Shown: positions 18,582 through 29,580 of the stretch, one piece after another | How the letters are laid out: the number at the start of each line of letters is the position of its first letter | Numbering within the stretch: the first letter of the stretch is position 1 | NCBI GenBank assembly: GCA_022571715.1 | Contig: JACZXH010000002.1 | Span: 1-64,000 of the forward strand | Direction of reading: 5' to 3' | Origin: Bacteroidota bacterium | GTDB lineage: Bacteria; Bacteroidota; Bacteroidia; Cytophagales; Cyclobacteriaceae | DNA length: 64,000 nucleotides | Notes under the pieces: generated by a model | The model's database searches: none | What the model was told of the DNA's origin: nothing | Seen by the model: only the letters and a program-made list of their open reading frames with translations | Translations under genes and position numbers: made by a program

Positions 18582-21500
18582 ATGGCTAAAAAAATTACTT
18601 ACCTGATAGCCGGCTTGTTGATAATTTCTGGAATTACCCACAGCGGATATTCTCAGATACTTTTTCCTGGTTTTACTAACCACAACTGGTATTTTGGTAA
18701 TTCTGTATTCAGTATCTCGTTCAATAAGGGTACTCCTGCATATGCCTACCTCGATTCAGTAATGGTTACACCTTACAGCCCGTTTGGAAATGGCGTCGCT
18801 ACTGATGAGGTTACCGGTGAGCTTTTATTCTATACCGACGGTTCCACTGTTTATGATGCGAGTCACAGGGCTATGCCTGGTGCTGTAAGCCGGCCTGCGG
18901 TGGCAGCTAACCAGGGTATTGCGTTAAGTCCTGTACCTGGCAGCCCCGACCAATATTACATATTTGCAATCAACGGATCAGGTGATGTGGACTTTTCAGT
19001 TGTTGATATGCAGTTTTCGGGAAATCCGCCGGCCCAGTTTGGCGGCGCTAATCTCGGTGATGTAAGTACCTGGAGGCAGGATATGCCTGGCAACACCGGC
19101 AATAATGTATCGGAAGCCATGATGGTTGTACCAAAAGCCAATCTGGCGGCAGGCTACTGGCTTATAACTCAGGAGGCTAACAGCACCATTTATAAGGTGA
19201 TCGACATCGGACCCGGCGGCATAGGCACTGAAACCTCGGTTAATTTGCTTTCCGCAGGCGCTGTGCCACTAACTGCATCACATTTTGGTATCAGTCCTTC
19301 GGGTCAGATTGCCGTTGCTCCGAAAGAAGCAAATAAAAACATTCACTTGCTTGATTTTGATTTTTCAACAGGCTCTATCACCTTCAATTCACTCATTCTG
19401 AACTCTGCTACTACGGATGTTTCGGCTTCAGAAGCCATTTATGATGTCGAATTTTCTGTCAGCAATTTTTTTGCCTCCCAAACCGGAAGCACCATTGATC
19501 AGGCCGGACTGTTTGCCTACGACCTGTTAAACCCCGGCACTACGGCAAAGCAGATTTTTCCAGGTACCATATTCAGAAGCTATGGCCTGAGATACGGTCC
19601 TGACTCTAAAATTTATCACCTATACCAGGAGTCAAGTGGAGGCCCTCTGATTGTAGGCCGAATTGAAAATCCTGCTGATCAGGTCGATAGCCTTGTTTAT
19701 ACGGAAAGACTCTATCAACTTAGGAATTTTGGTGCACTACAATTTCCTGCCGTTCTGCCACCAAAAGTTATTACAATCCCTATGCCAACCATAATGAGTC
19801 TCGGAACGTGTGTATCTGATACTATCTGGTTTTTCCCTGATATGGACCCTTTCACGGATCAATTTCAATGGAACTTTATGGATACCAATTTCCCTGCCGA
19901 TCAGAGCGCTGTAAGCCCGGGCTATAATTATACATCGCCCGGTGGATATAATGTGACGGTAACTACATCAGTGGCTGGAAACTCATCAACAGGATCACTT
20001 TCAATAAATATTACACAAACCCAGTTGCAAATTGACCTTGGAATGGACACAGTGATATGCCCGAACGATACCCTGTTGCTTGCAATTGACCCCCAGGTTT
20101 TTCCGCAATTACAGAATGTAGTCTGGTCTAACGGTGAAACCAATGTATCGTCGATCTTTGTGACGGAAGGAGGCAATTACTGGGTAAGTGGTACTGATAG
20201 TGCCACCGGATGCAACATCAACGACGCCATACAGGTTGACGAATATGGCCTGAATATCACCATTGCAGCTATCTGGTATTTTGGCAACCTGGCAGGACTG
20301 GATTTCAATCAGCAGCCACCGGTCCCACTTGACGATGGGGCAATGACTGCACCAGAAGGGTGCGCGGCATACTCCGACAGAAACGGAGATATCCTATTTT
20401 ATACAGACGGGCAAACCGTTTATAACAACTTGCATCAGGTAATGCCTAACGGAACCAACCTCGCTGCTGATCCGGGTGCAGCCCAGTCCACCCTGATCGT
20501 ACAGTTTCCATCTAATGAAACATTGTATTATATCTTTTCAAATACATGCACAAATCCCCTGGTTACCTGTGACGTTTTTCAGCTCAGCTACTCGGTAGTG
20601 GACCTTAAGGTGGCAGCCGGAGGTGATGTGGTTATTAAAAACAAGCCGCTATTTAAAAACAGCACCGAACGTATCACTGCCGTATCGTTCGGGAATATTT
20701 TATGGCTTGTAGCGCATGAATTCGGCACCAACACTTTCAGGGCATATCCTGTCACGGAATTTGGGATCGGAGCGCCGGTACTTTCTTCAGTAGGTTCAAT
20801 CCACAGCAAACATGACGGAACAATGGGTGACGGATATATGAAGTTGTCAACTGACGGTACCCGTATTGCGGTAGCACTGCCTTCGACAGGTTCGAATGTG
20901 GTAGAATTGTTTGATTTTGACGCCTCCTCAGGCATTGTAAGCAATGCGTTGCAATTAGACCTGAATGACACCTCGGGCAAAGTGTACGGCGTTGAATTTT
21001 CACCAAATTCAAACTGGCTGTATGCTACACTGTCTAATTTTGAATCGGGAGCACAATCTAAGATTTATCAATGGCACGTTGACTCCACAACCCTTGCGGG
21101 CAACGTAACCGATACAGATTATATCAAAAGCTCTAGGGCCATCATTTCGAGTGGTACGACCACTGAAGCGCTGGGAGCCATCCAGATCGGCCCTAACAAC
21201 GCCATGTACGTAGCCATCAATGGCCAGTCTTTTCTGGGGACCATAAACAATCCGGATGGCCTGCAGGATGGTACCACCAATGCATTTGCGGACCTGACAA
21301 GCGGACAATCGCTGGCAGGAGGAACATCAAGTGCCCTTGGCCTTCCGAACTTTGTTCAAAACCTGTCTACCCAGTTACCAGCGCCTGAAATTTTCATACC
21401 TGCCACTGCTTGTGCAGGAGATCTGATCAATTTCAGCGCCACCGCTACATCCATTATTGATGAATTTGCATGGAGTATTTTCGATTCTTCAGGAGGCCTG

Positions 21501-23939
21501 GTAGGCACTTCAACGAATCAGGGTGATACTATTACGCTCGTTATTCCGGACACGTACATATTCAGTGTACGCATATTTAACCGCTGCCTGGACCCGATTG
21601 CCTTTCTCACTGATTCAATAACCGTATTTCCAATACCACTTGATCCGTTCGGACTTAATGCCGTTCCCATTTGTGATCAGGTGATTACACTTACGCCTTA
21701 CAACAACGATCAACACACAGAATATGATTACCTGTGGAGCACTGGTGAAACTACACAGGATATCATCGTATCCGCGATCGGTACGTACAGTCTGGTTATC
21801 ACCAATCCGGTGGCAGGATGTACAAATGATTTTGAAGTATTTGTAGGCCCCCCGTTTACCGTAGATCTCGGCGTTGACCAAACCATTTGCGACGGCACGT
21901 CGCTGACGCTGGACTCACAAGCCAACGCCGATAATTACATCTGGGAACTTACAGTTGGAGGTACGTTATTTCCGATAACCGGCTTTGAATCATCCCGGTT
22001 TTTACCACTTAACCAACTTGGCCCTCCTAATAATCCGGCTCTGCTACCCGGCCAGATCAATACCATAACCGTTGGCGTTGTGGATCCGGTCAATCCGGTT
22101 TGTATCGTCCGGGATACGGTGGAAATCACCATAAATACATTACCGGCGGTAAATGTAACTGTCATGGATGTAGATACTTGCGGAGTAGCAAATGGTAAAA
22201 TGGATATAGAGGGAAGTGCGACAGAAGATGTAACATATATTGTTACAAGCGGTACTATACTTATTACAAACCTGATTCCCGCCGGCACCGGACCGGTTAC
22301 AATCGCCGGGCTTGCGAGCGGCGTTTACTCCGTTACCATTACCAGCAGTGTTACGGGATGCACTGATTCACAGAACGGGATTGCTATTAATGAACCCGCT
22401 ACATTCAACATTGATCGTACAATCACGACCAACGATGGATGTGATCCTTTATTCCCGTCAGGTACCATTACATTTGTTCTGGATATCAACGCATTTCCTC
22501 TAACCTACACCCTGCGTGATCAGATTACGAATATAGCGGTTCCGAATCATGATAGTGTAAACGTACCTGCGGCAGATGACAGCACAAATTTTACACTTGT
22601 GAATATTCCAACGGGAACCTACTCCCTTGATATTAATACGGCCGGATGTTCTGCATTTGCCACAGATATAATTGTTAACAAACTTCCGATAACCGACCTT
22701 GATGGTCCGGCCATTGTAACGGCATGCGATACACAAGTATTATTATCAAACTTTTTTACAACCACCACTCCGGGAGCTGTCATCGAATGGTCCCCGGATG
22801 GGAGCGCCGGAAGCTACCAGGATGCCGTCACCGTACCTTTCACAACGCTGGGTATTACGGATATATTCATCCGGGCGACCAATGATCCCCTGGTTTCATG
22901 CGATTCCATACGTAATACACAAGTGGTTCTGACGCCACAACCAACTGTTAGTGTAGTTGCAACGGAGGATTGTTCAGGTTTTGTGAGATTGACTGCTAAC
23001 CCCGACAGTTACCCGGGTGCATCATATCTTTACCAGTGGTTCGGCGGTGGGCAACCCACCTCCATATCTGCACAACAATCGGTAGATATATTCAGTAATG
23101 GCACAGATTACAGGGTGGTGGTAAGTCATGCTGTTAATCTTACCTGTAATGTCACCTCGGCGTTTCAAACGGTGGTAATACCCATACCATTTACAGTACA
23201 GCTTAATTCCACATCTGCCTGCACAGACGCTGAATTCACAGTCACAGCGGCTACCTTCAGGGACGACCTTACCTACAAGTGGTTTATTAACGGTGTGGAG
23301 CAGGGAGAATCGTTAAACCAGATCGTTCGCGAAAATCTTCCGGGGTTATACCGGGTTGAAGCTTCTGACGACAAAGGTTGCACGCAGTCCGACGAGCTTG
23401 AGATTATCATCAATGATCCGACTCCCAGTGAGATTCTACCACTTTACACGGTATGCTTTCAGGAGGTAGGCTCACTTACCATTGACCCGGAAGCCACTTA
23501 TCTATCATATACTTGGATAAACCGTGAAACCGGACTGGTTATTGACACTTCGCCCACATTTACCACAGACCAACCAGGCAAGTTTCAGGCAAATCTGGTT
23601 AATGGTTTTCAGTGTATCACAAGTGATGCTTTCGATGTGATCGAAGACTGTGAAGCCAAGATTATTGCACCCAATGCATTTCATCCGGGAAGTAGTATTG
23701 AGACGAATCAAACCTTCCACCTGTTTACAGAATTTGTGGATGAATTTGAGATTTTTGTTTACAATCGTTGGGGCGAGCTAATCTTTCATTCCAGCGAGAA
23801 AGATTTCAACTGGGACGGAACACTAAACGGCAAATTGTCACCAGTGGGCTCATATACCTGGGTAGTTAAGTACACGAAAGAATTTGGTGGTAAAGGCGAA
23901 ACACTTAGTCAGTTCGGCGGTATTACGCTGGTACAGTAA
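18582..23939 (+). CDS. Giant T9SS-exported adhesin-like protein with CHU_C domain
   Basis: This 1785-aa protein has an N-terminal signal peptide (YLIAGLLIISGITHSGYSQ). A beta-propeller-like module occurs twice. The first copy starts about residue 30 (NWYFGN ... LLFYTDGSTVYDASH) and the second about 563 (IWYFGNLAGLDFN ... ILFYTDGQTVYNNLH). PKD/Ig-like repeats fill about 420-560 and 970-1690 (DLGMDTVICPNDTL, DLGVDQTICDGTSLTL). The C-terminus is the gliding-associated domain (APNAFHPGSSIETNQ, VYNRWGELIFHS, DWDGTLNGK-like). It is probably a surface adhesin delivered by T9SS with the PorP/SprF protein. The ligand is unknown. It is intact, with no stop or shift. Confidence 0.9.
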   Translation: MAKKITYLIAGLLIISGITHSGYSQILFPGFTNHNWYFGNSVFSISFNKGTPAYAYLDSVMVTPYSPFGNGVATDEVTGELLFYTDGSTVYDASHRAMPGAVSRPAVAANQGIALSPVPGSPDQYYIFAINGSGDVDFSVVDMQFSGNPPAQFGGANLGDVSTWRQDMPGNTGNNVSEAMMVVPKANLAAGYWLITQEANSTIYKVIDIGPGGIGTETSVNLLSAGAVPLTASHFGISPSGQIAVAPKEANKNIHLLDFDFSTGSITFNSLILNSATTDVSASEAIYDVEFSVSNFFASQTGSTIDQAGLFAYDLLNPGTTAKQIFPGTIFRSYGLRYGPDSKIYHLYQESSGGPLIVGRIENPADQVDSLVYTERLYQLRNFGALQFPAVLPPKVITIPMPTIMSLGTCVSDTIWFFPDMDPFTDQFQWNFMDTNFPADQSAVSPGYNYTSPGGYNVTVTTSVAGNSSTGSLSINITQTQLQIDLGMDTVICPNDTLLLAIDPQVFPQLQNVVWSNGETNVSSIFVTEGGNYWVSGTDSATGCNINDAIQVDEYGLNITIAAIWYFGNLAGLDFNQQPPVPLDDGAMTAPEGCAAYSDRNGDILFYTDGQTVYNNLHQVMPNGTNLAADPGAAQSTLIVQFPSNETLYYIFSNTCTNPLVTCDVFQLSYSVVDLKVAAGGDVVIKNKPLFKNSTERITAVSFGNILWLVAHEFGTNTFRAYPVTEFGIGAPVLSSVGSIHSKHDGTMGDGYMKLSTDGTRIAVALPSTGSNVVELFDFDASSGIVSNALQLDLNDTSGKVYGVEFSPNSNWLYATLSNFESGAQSKIYQWHVDSTTLAGNVTDTDYIKSSRAIISSGTTTEALGAIQIGPNNAMYVAINGQSFLGTINNPDGLQDGTTNAFADLTSGQSLAGGTSSALGLPNFVQNLSTQLPAPEIFIPATACAGDLINFSATATSIIDEFAWSIFDSSGGLVGTSTNQGDTITLVIPDTYIFSVRIFNRCLDPIAFLTDSITVFPIPLDPFGLNAVPICDQVITLTPYNNDQHTEYDYLWSTGETTQDIIVSAIGTYSLVITNPVAGCTNDFEVFVGPPFTVDLGVDQTICDGTSLTLDSQANADNYIWELTVGGTLFPITGFESSRFLPLNQLGPPNNPALLPGQINTITVGVVDPVNPVCIVRDTVEITINTLPAVNVTVMDVDTCGVANGKMDIEGSATEDVTYIVTSGTILITNLIPAGTGPVTIAGLASGVYSVTITSSVTGCTDSQNGIAINEPATFNIDRTITTNDGCDPLFPSGTITFVLDINAFPLTYTLRDQITNIAVPNHDSVNVPAADDSTNFTLVNIPTGTYSLDINTAGCSAFATDIIVNKLPITDLDGPAIVTACDTQVLLSNFFTTTTPGAVIEWSPDGSAGSYQDAVTVPFTTLGITDIFIRATNDPLVSCDSIRNTQVVLTPQPTVSVVATEDCSGFVRLTANPDSYPGASYLYQWFGGGQPTSISAQQSVDIFSNGTDYRVVVSHAVNLTCNVTSAFQTVVIPIPFTVQLNSTSACTDAEFTVTAATFRDDLTYKWFINGVEQGESLNQIVRENLPGLYRVEASDDKGCTQSDELEIIINDPTPSEILPLYTVCFQEVGSLTIDPEATYLSYTWINRETGLVIDTSPTFTTDQPGKFQANLVNGFQCITSDAFDVIEDCEAKIIAPNAFHPGSSIETNQTFHLFTEFVDEFEIFVYNRWGELIFHSSEKDFNWDGTLNGKLSPVGSYTWVVKYTKEFGGKGETLSQFGGITLVQ

Positions 23940-24043
23940 AAATAATAATTATCTATAGATTGCATTCTCTTGCTCGATACATGCAGACACTGCATTTTTG
24001 TAATAAAAATTTATCATAATGTTTAATAAAAAATATTCATCTT

Positions 24044-24403
24044 ATGAAAAAGCTTATTCCAGTACTCCTATTTATTTTTGTAATCTGTATTTACGGATTT
24101 ACTGATTACAACCAGATTTTAAATACTTCCCTGAAAATCACCGTGGTTGACTATCTTGGCAATGTGGTGAAGGAGGCAAGTGTAACACTTTACCCAACTG
24201 ATAAAGACTACAGAAATGAAACGAACGCGGTTACAGAAACCCAATACACAGATAAAAAAGGAAGGGTTACATTTAAAAAACTTGAGCCAACAATATTTTT
24301 TGTATATGTAGTTAAAGACGATATGAATAATGTAGGAGGCGGGGTACAAACGGATACGCTCGAAAAGGGCAAAATAAATAAAGTGAATATCGTTATTGAA
24401 TGA
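24044..24403 (+). CDS. Small secreted protein with carboxypeptidase-regulatory/CNA-B-like fold
   Basis: This 119-aa protein has a clear signal peptide (KKLIPVLLFIFVICIYGF) and one beta-sandwich unit: LKITVVDYLGNVVKEASVTLY, YTDKKGRVTFKKLEP, FFVYVVKDD. This matches the pattern of carboxypeptidase regulatory-like or CNA-B domains used as small structural modules in secreted Bacteroidota proteins. It lies 104 bp after the giant adhesin on the same strand, so it could be co-expressed, but no pairing is known. Periplasmic or surface location is inferred. Confidence 0.75.
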   Translation: MKKLIPVLLFIFVICIYGFTDYNQILNTSLKITVVDYLGNVVKEASVTLYPTDKDYRNETNAVTETQYTDKKGRVTFKKLEPTIFFVYVVKDDMNNVGGGVQTDTLEKGKINKVNIVIE

Positions 24404-24714
24404 TAATTACAGTTGGTCAACCATTTACAAATGAACATTTGTCCATCAGTCACTTTTCCTTTTGAACCGCTTTCAAGCAGTAGGATATCTTTACAGTTGT
24501 ATTTACTTTACAACTTTTAAATCTTTCTCACCCGATTGCTATCGGAATCAAGATGAAAAAAGTGTTGGTAATAGCCACAAATGCAATTTGCGGCTACATC
24601 CTTCTTTACTTGATTGCTTCATAACGTTCAATTCCATCGTCAATTATGCCTGGAGGCGATTAATAGAGGATTCTGACTACAAACAGTGATAATCCTTTTA
24701 TACCTTTGCCTGTA
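24404..24714. other. Intergenic region, nothing recognised
   Basis: This is an A+T-rich spacer between the small secreted protein and the Sua5-type gene. The plus-strand ORF at 24462-24689 has no recognisable composition or motif and is not supported. Confidence 0.5.
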
Positions 24715-25692
24715 ATGGCAGAAACGGGGAAAAATATAGGTAAAGCCATACAAATTCTGGAATCCGGAGGGTTGGTTGCCATTCCAACCGAAACGGTGTA
24801 CGGGCTGGCTGCCAATGCCTTTAACACCGATGCAGTTGCCCGTATATTTGAAGTCAAGAACAGGCCATGGTTCGATCCGATAATCGTGCACTGCTCCGGA
24901 CTAGCCGAAACGGAACAAATTGTAAAAGAAATTCCTGATTTAGCCCGTTCACTGGCAGAAAAATTCTGGCCCGGACCGCTGACCATGCTTTTGCATAAAC
25001 AGGATGACATTCCTGATCTGGTCACAGCAGGTAGACAAAAAGTAGCCATTCGTGTTCCGGATCATCCGATTACATATACTCTTCTGAAATCGCTGGATTT
25101 TCCGCTCGTAGCGCCGAGCGCCAATCCGTTTGGATATGTAAGCCCCACCTCAGCACAGCATGTAAACCAGCAACTTGGAGACCATATTGATTATATTCTT
25201 GATGGCGGTGAGTGCCACGTAGGAATCGAATCCACCATTGTAGGGTTTAAGAATGATACAACAGTTATTTACAGGTTGGGTGGCCTGGAACCAGCAAATA
25301 TTGAATCAATTACAGGCAAAATTGTATTCAAGCCACAAAGTATCTCAAATCCCAATGCACCGGGTATGCTGGAAAGCCATTATGCCCCGGAAAAAAGAAT
25401 GATCCTGGGTAATGTGGATGAGCTTCTAAAAAAATACGATTCGGATAAAACAGGAATTATCCGGTTTAAGCGACAAGCAGGCAAAAAAGCTTCCGGAAAT
25501 GAATTGTATCTATCCGTAACGGGCGATTTAAGAGAAGCTGCAAAAAACCTCTTTTCGATTCTCAGGCAAATGGATACAATGGATGTGGAGGTAATACTTG
25601 CAGAAAAAGTGCCTGAAGAAGGACTTGGGCTTGCTATAAACGACCGGTTGAAACGAGCCGCAGGAAAACGGATGCAGAAAATAATTACCTGA
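24715..25692 (+). CDS. L-threonylcarbamoyladenylate synthase (Sua5 type)
   Basis: This enzyme makes threonylcarbamoyl-AMP from threonine, bicarbonate and ATP for the tRNA t6A37 modification. The YrdC domain is clear: [64 protein letters not shown]. At about 325 aa it is the long Sua5 form, with a linker and C-terminal Sua5 domain starting after [16 protein letters not shown] prefer ATG 24715 (MAETGKN) over TTG 24706. Pgk follows 11 bp downstream, so the two form an operon. Confidence 0.92.
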   Translation: MAETGKNIGKAIQILESGGLVAIPTETVYGLAANAFNTDAVARIFEVKNRPWFDPIIVHCSGLAETEQIVKEIPDLARSLAEKFWPGPLTMLLHKQDDIPDLVTAGRQKVAIRVPDHPITYTLLKSLDFPLVAPSANPFGYVSPTSAQHVNQQLGDHIDYILDGGECHVGIESTIVGFKNDTTVIYRLGGLEPANIESITGKIVFKPQSISNPNAPGMLESHYAPEKRMILGNVDELLKKYDSDKTGIIRFKRQAGKKASGNELYLSVTGDLREAAKNLFSILRQMDTMDVEVILAEKVPEEGLGLAINDRLKRAAGKRMQKIIT

Positions 25693-25703
25693 ACATAAGA
25701 CAA

Positions 25704-26891
25704 ATGAAAACAGTAGATTCATTCGATTTCAAAGACAAAAAAGCGCTGGTCCGTGTAGATTTCAATGTACCCCTCAATGACAAATACGAGATTACCGACC
25801 TTACACGTATAAAAGCCGTTGAGCCAACCATACGGAAAATACTGAACGATGGCGGATCTGTCATCCTGATGTCGCACATGGGCAGGCCCAAAAGCGGACC
25901 TGAGGAAATGTTTTCATTAAAACATATTGTAAATGAACTGTCGGATCGTTTTGGTACTATGGTGAAATTCGCATCCGACTGCATCGGTGAGGAATCCATT
26001 AAGCTTTCTGAAGCTCTCAAACCGGGAGAAATTTTATTGCTTGAAAATCTCCGGTTTCATGCAGAGGAGAAAAAAGGGGATGCCGGTTTTGCACAAAAGC
26101 TGGCAAAACTTGGGGATGTATATGTAAATGATGCTTTCGGCACCGCCCACCGCGCTCATGCCAGCATCTCGGTTATAGCACAGTTCTTTGACGATAAAAT
26201 GGCCGGATATGTAATGGAAGCCGAGCTGGCAAATGCTAAAAAGGTGCTGGAAAGGCCTAAAAGGCCTTTCACCGCCATAATGGGAGGCGCTAAAATCTCA
26301 GACAAAATTTCCATTATCGAAAAAATGCTCGACAAGATAGATAACCTGCTTATTGGCGGAGGCATGAGCTACACTTTTTTTAAAGCCCTGGGAGGTAAAG
26401 TAGGAAAATCGCTTGTGGAGGAAGATAAACTTGAACTTGCAGCTATGCTCATCAAAAAGGCAAAGGAAAAAGGCGTAAACCTTGAACTTCCCATCGATTC
26501 AGTTATTGCCGATGATTTCAATAATAATGCCAATACGAAGATTGCCAAAAACTTCTCCATCCCCGATGATTGGATGGGACTGGATATCGGACCGGAGGCA
26601 CGTGAGGTGTTTTCAAACATTATACGTGAATCGGGTACCATTATGTGGAATGGCCCGATGGGAGTTTTTGAAATGCCGAACTTTGCCAATGGAACGTCTG
26701 CCATTGCACAGGCGGTGGTTGAGGCCACTGAAAGAGGTGGATATTCACTGATCGGCGGGGGGGACTCTGCAGCAGCAATTAATAATCTCGGTTATGGCGA
26801 TAAAGTATCGTACGTTTCTACCGGCGGCGGGGCCTTACTCGAATACATGGAAGGAAAAGAACTGCCCGGGGTTACTGCCCTGGAGTCTTAA
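25704..26891 (+). CDS. pgk: Phosphoglycerate kinase
   Basis: This 395-aa protein is full length. It shows [15 protein letters not shown] at the N-terminus, [54 protein letters not shown] and the C-terminal nucleotide site [14 protein letters not shown] ... [13 protein letters not shown]. It interconverts 1,3-bisphosphoglycerate and 3-phosphoglycerate in glycolysis. The gene is in an operon with the Sua5-type gene. It is convergent with recQ across a 99-bp spacer. Confidence 0.97.
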   Translation: MKTVDSFDFKDKKALVRVDFNVPLNDKYEITDLTRIKAVEPTIRKILNDGGSVILMSHMGRPKSGPEEMFSLKHIVNELSDRFGTMVKFASDCIGEESIKLSEALKPGEILLLENLRFHAEEKKGDAGFAQKLAKLGDVYVNDAFGTAHRAHASISVIAQFFDDKMAGYVMEAELANAKKVLERPKRPFTAIMGGAKISDKISIIEKMLDKIDNLLIGGGMSYTFFKALGGKVGKSLVEEDKLELAAMLIKKAKEKGVNLELPIDSVIADDFNNNANTKIAKNFSIPDDWMGLDIGPEAREVFSNIIRESGTIMWNGPMGVFEMPNFANGTSAIAQAVVEATERGGYSLIGGGDSAAAINNLGYGDKVSYVSTGGGALLEYMEGKELPGVTALES

Positions 26892-26990
26892 CCGATTCCA
26901 CATGAGGCGCCCGTAATCAATATCGTCTTTGCCACAGTAAAATATATTATTATTGAAAATAAGAGGGTACTTGAAAATTTAAACTCGAAT

Positions 26991-28898
26991 TTATAACTTT
27001 ATTAAGTATCCTTTTTTATCATTACTTATTAATCCTGCATCCATCATTGCCCTCGCAATCAGAATGATTTCCATTGGGTCATCCTTTCTGAATTTTTCAA
27101 CGATTTGCTCAATCTTTAAAGGTTTGGATTCGATATATTTTAAAATAGTGTCTTTCAGATCACTGTTTTGTCCGTCATCTGCTTTTTTCTTTTTTTTGTC
27201 AATGCAGGTATCACAGATACCACACGCACTGTCAATCTCTTCTCCGAAATAATCCTGTATAAGATGTGTGCGGCAAACCTTATGCTCAAAAACATACCTG
27301 ACCATAAATTCAAGCTTCTTTTTTTCGGTCTGTTTGCGACGTTCATAATATTTTCTATCGATTAGAAGTTTTCCGGCATCAAGCCGTGGTGTAAGAAATA
27401 CAAGTTGAGGTAGTTCTTTTTTAGGTGCATAGGCGACCACTCCCAGTTTATGAAGTCGTGTAAGATCATCTTTTATCTGATTTTCTGGTTGCCGTAGTAC
27501 TTGTGCAAGCTTGTACTCCGAAATCTTTGTAAACTGCGTAAACAACTCGCCTCCGTGCATCCGTAACAGCACCTTGATCAATGGATCAAGATATACATTT
27601 GCCACCTGAAATTTATATAACACGTCGTGTTTTAGTTGAATAAACAATGCGGATGAGCCATGAACCCCCTCTGACAACTGAACCAGGTTCTCCTCTCCCA
27701 GTCTCTTTAACACATGAAAAACGTCCAGGGAATCCAGGTTATACTGTGCAGCAAATTTGTGCAACAAAAAATCAAATCCCGAACTGTTCTTACTGCCCTC
27801 TGCCATCTTATAATAATTAGCCAGGCATTGATATATATGCCGGATAAATTTTAGACCAGGATAAGATCTGGCAAAATTCTCACGTGCTTGTGCTATATCG
27901 TTTAACTGATAAAGAATAATTGCATACGATTTATTTCCATCTCGACCAGCTCTACCTGCTTCCTGGTAGTAGGACTCCATATTATCATTGAGTCCAAGAT
28001 GAATGACCGATCTTACGTCAGGCTTGTCGATACCCATTCCAAACGCATTTGTAGCCACTATCACACGTACCTTCCCGCTTTTCCAATCATTCTGCATCTT
28101 CATACGATCGAAATAAGCAAGACCTGCATGATAATACCCTGATGATATTCCGGTTGTTTTAAGAATATCTGATACCTCCTTGCTTTGTTTCCGGGATTTT
28201 ACATAAACAATGGAGGTTCCGGGTATTTTATTTAGTATTTCCACCAGTTTTCGTTCTTTATTCTCAACTTTTCGTACAGAATATGACAGATTTTCCCTGG
28301 CGAATGTGCCTGTAAAAATTTCAGGCTCCTCAAATTGTAGTTTGTCAACGATTTCTTCCTGCACCTGTCTGGTAGCTGTTGCCGTCAGCGCAATCACCTT
28401 TACCTCCGGCTTCATAATCCGTAAGGTTTCGATTTCAAAATATGCAGGTCTGAAATCATGTCCCCACTGCGATATACAGTGTGCTTCATCTACCGCGATC
28501 AGGTTTACATGCATTCGCTTAACCCGTTCTTTAAAAATCTCAGACTGGATTCTTTCCGGTGAGACATATAAAAATTTGGTATCCCCATATATACAATTAT
28601 CAAGCGTAATATCGACTTCTTTGGGATGCATACCTGAAAACACTGCGGCAGCGGGTATTCCTACGCTTTTAAGATTTTCAACCTGGTCTTTCATCAGGGC
28701 AATCAGCGGGGTTACCACAATACAAATACCGTTTTTCATCATTGCAGGCACCTGAAAACATACTGATTTACCTCCTCCGGTCGGCAAAATGGCCAGTACA
28801 TCCCTGCCTCCGATAACCGCTTTGATAATATCTTCCTGCAACGGCCTGAACCGGCTATGTTTCCAGTATTTTTTTAATATGTCAATGGGCTGATTCAT
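26991..28898 (-). CDS. recQ: ATP-dependent DNA helicase RecQ
   Basis: This 635-aa protein has helicase motif 0 (FRPLQEDII), Walker A (LPTGGGKSVCFQVPA), the DEAH box with RecQ aromatic loop (VDEAHCISQWGHDFRPAY), motifs IV-VI (QEAGRAGRDG), a zinc-binding RecQ-Ct with C-x(n)-CGICDTC, and a winged-helix region. No clear HRDC domain is visible. The last 60 residues read as another helical wing-like segment. It unwinds DNA 3' to 5' in recombination and fork repair. Only about 85 bp separate it from the divergent peroxidase-related gene. Confidence 0.93.
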   Translation of the reverse strand: MNQPIDILKKYWKHSRFRPLQEDIIKAVIGGRDVLAILPTGGGKSVCFQVPAMMKNGICIVVTPLIALMKDQVENLKSVGIPAAAVFSGMHPKEVDITLDNCIYGDTKFLYVSPERIQSEIFKERVKRMHVNLIAVDEAHCISQWGHDFRPAYFEIETLRIMKPEVKVIALTATATRQVQEEIVDKLQFEEPEIFTGTFARENLSYSVRKVENKERKLVEILNKIPGTSIVYVKSRKQSKEVSDILKTTGISSGYYHAGLAYFDRMKMQNDWKSGKVRVIVATNAFGMGIDKPDVRSVIHLGLNDNMESYYQEAGRAGRDGNKSYAIILYQLNDIAQARENFARSYPGLKFIRHIYQCLANYYKMAEGSKNSSGFDFLLHKFAAQYNLDSLDVFHVLKRLGEENLVQLSEGVHGSSALFIQLKHDVLYKFQVANVYLDPLIKVLLRMHGGELFTQFTKISEYKLAQVLRQPENQIKDDLTRLHKLGVVAYAPKKELPQLVFLTPRLDAGKLLIDRKYYERRKQTEKKKLEFMVRYVFEHKVCRTHLIQDYFGEEIDSACGICDTCIDKKKKKADDGQNSDLKDTILKYIESKPLKIEQIVEKFRKDDPMEIILIARAMMDAGLISNDKKGYLIKL

Positions 28899-28982
28899 GG
28901 AATCCCTGCTAAAACGAAATCAATTTAATTTAATATTATGATTTGGTATGTATATTCCCATATATTTGGCTTAAAAACGCTT

Positions 28983-29546
28983 ATGCCATACATCCGGGTA
29001 ATACCGCACGAACAGGCAGAAGGGGAACTCAGGAAAATCTATGATAATCTGGTGAATACCCGTGGGAAACTGGCTGAAATTCACAAAATCCAGAGCCTCA
29101 ATCCGCAATCAATCATCAACCACATGGATCTGTATCTGACCATTATGTTCGGCAAATCTCCGGTTCGCCGTTACCAACGCGAAATGATGGCCGTAGTGGT
29201 TTCGGCAGCCAATAAATGTCCCTATTGCGTGGCACATCATGGAGAAGCACTCAACCATTTCTGGAAAGATTCCGCCCGAGTCAATAGGCTTGCCAGAGAC
29301 TATACCATGGCCGGCCTTGATGACAAAGACCTGGCACTTTGCAGGTATGCTTTTGATCTTACCGCCCACCCTAAAACCATTTCAGAATATGATCATATTG
29401 CCAATCTGAAGAAACAGGGAATTGAAGAAAGAGCGTTGCTGGATGCTAATCTGGTAATTGCATACTTCAATTTTGTCAACCGAATTGTTACAGGATTAGG
29501 TGTGGAGCTTGAAACAGATGGCGGAAAAGGGTATGATTATGATTAA
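28983..29546 (+). CDS. Peroxidase-related protein (AhpD/CMD family)
   Basis: This 187-aa protein belongs to the carboxymuconolactone decarboxylase/AhpD-like group. It shows the redox motif KCPYCVAHHGEAL (CxxC plus His) around residue 77 and the conserved flanking MMAVVVSAAN. AhpD-like proteins use the CxxC pair for peroxide or disulfide reduction; the substrate here is unknown. I chose ATG 28983 (MPYIRVIPHEQAEGEL), where family similarity begins, rather than 28938. The extra 15 residues there are unlike the family. No partner AhpC lies nearby. Confidence 0.85.
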   Translation: MPYIRVIPHEQAEGELRKIYDNLVNTRGKLAEIHKIQSLNPQSIINHMDLYLTIMFGKSPVRRYQREMMAVVVSAANKCPYCVAHHGEALNHFWKDSARVNRLARDYTMAGLDDKDLALCRYAFDLTAHPKTISEYDHIANLKKQGIEERALLDANLVIAYFNFVNRIVTGLGVELETDGGKGYDYD

Positions 29547-29580
29547 CCTTAGGATAAATAATTCTGTTACATGAATAACA

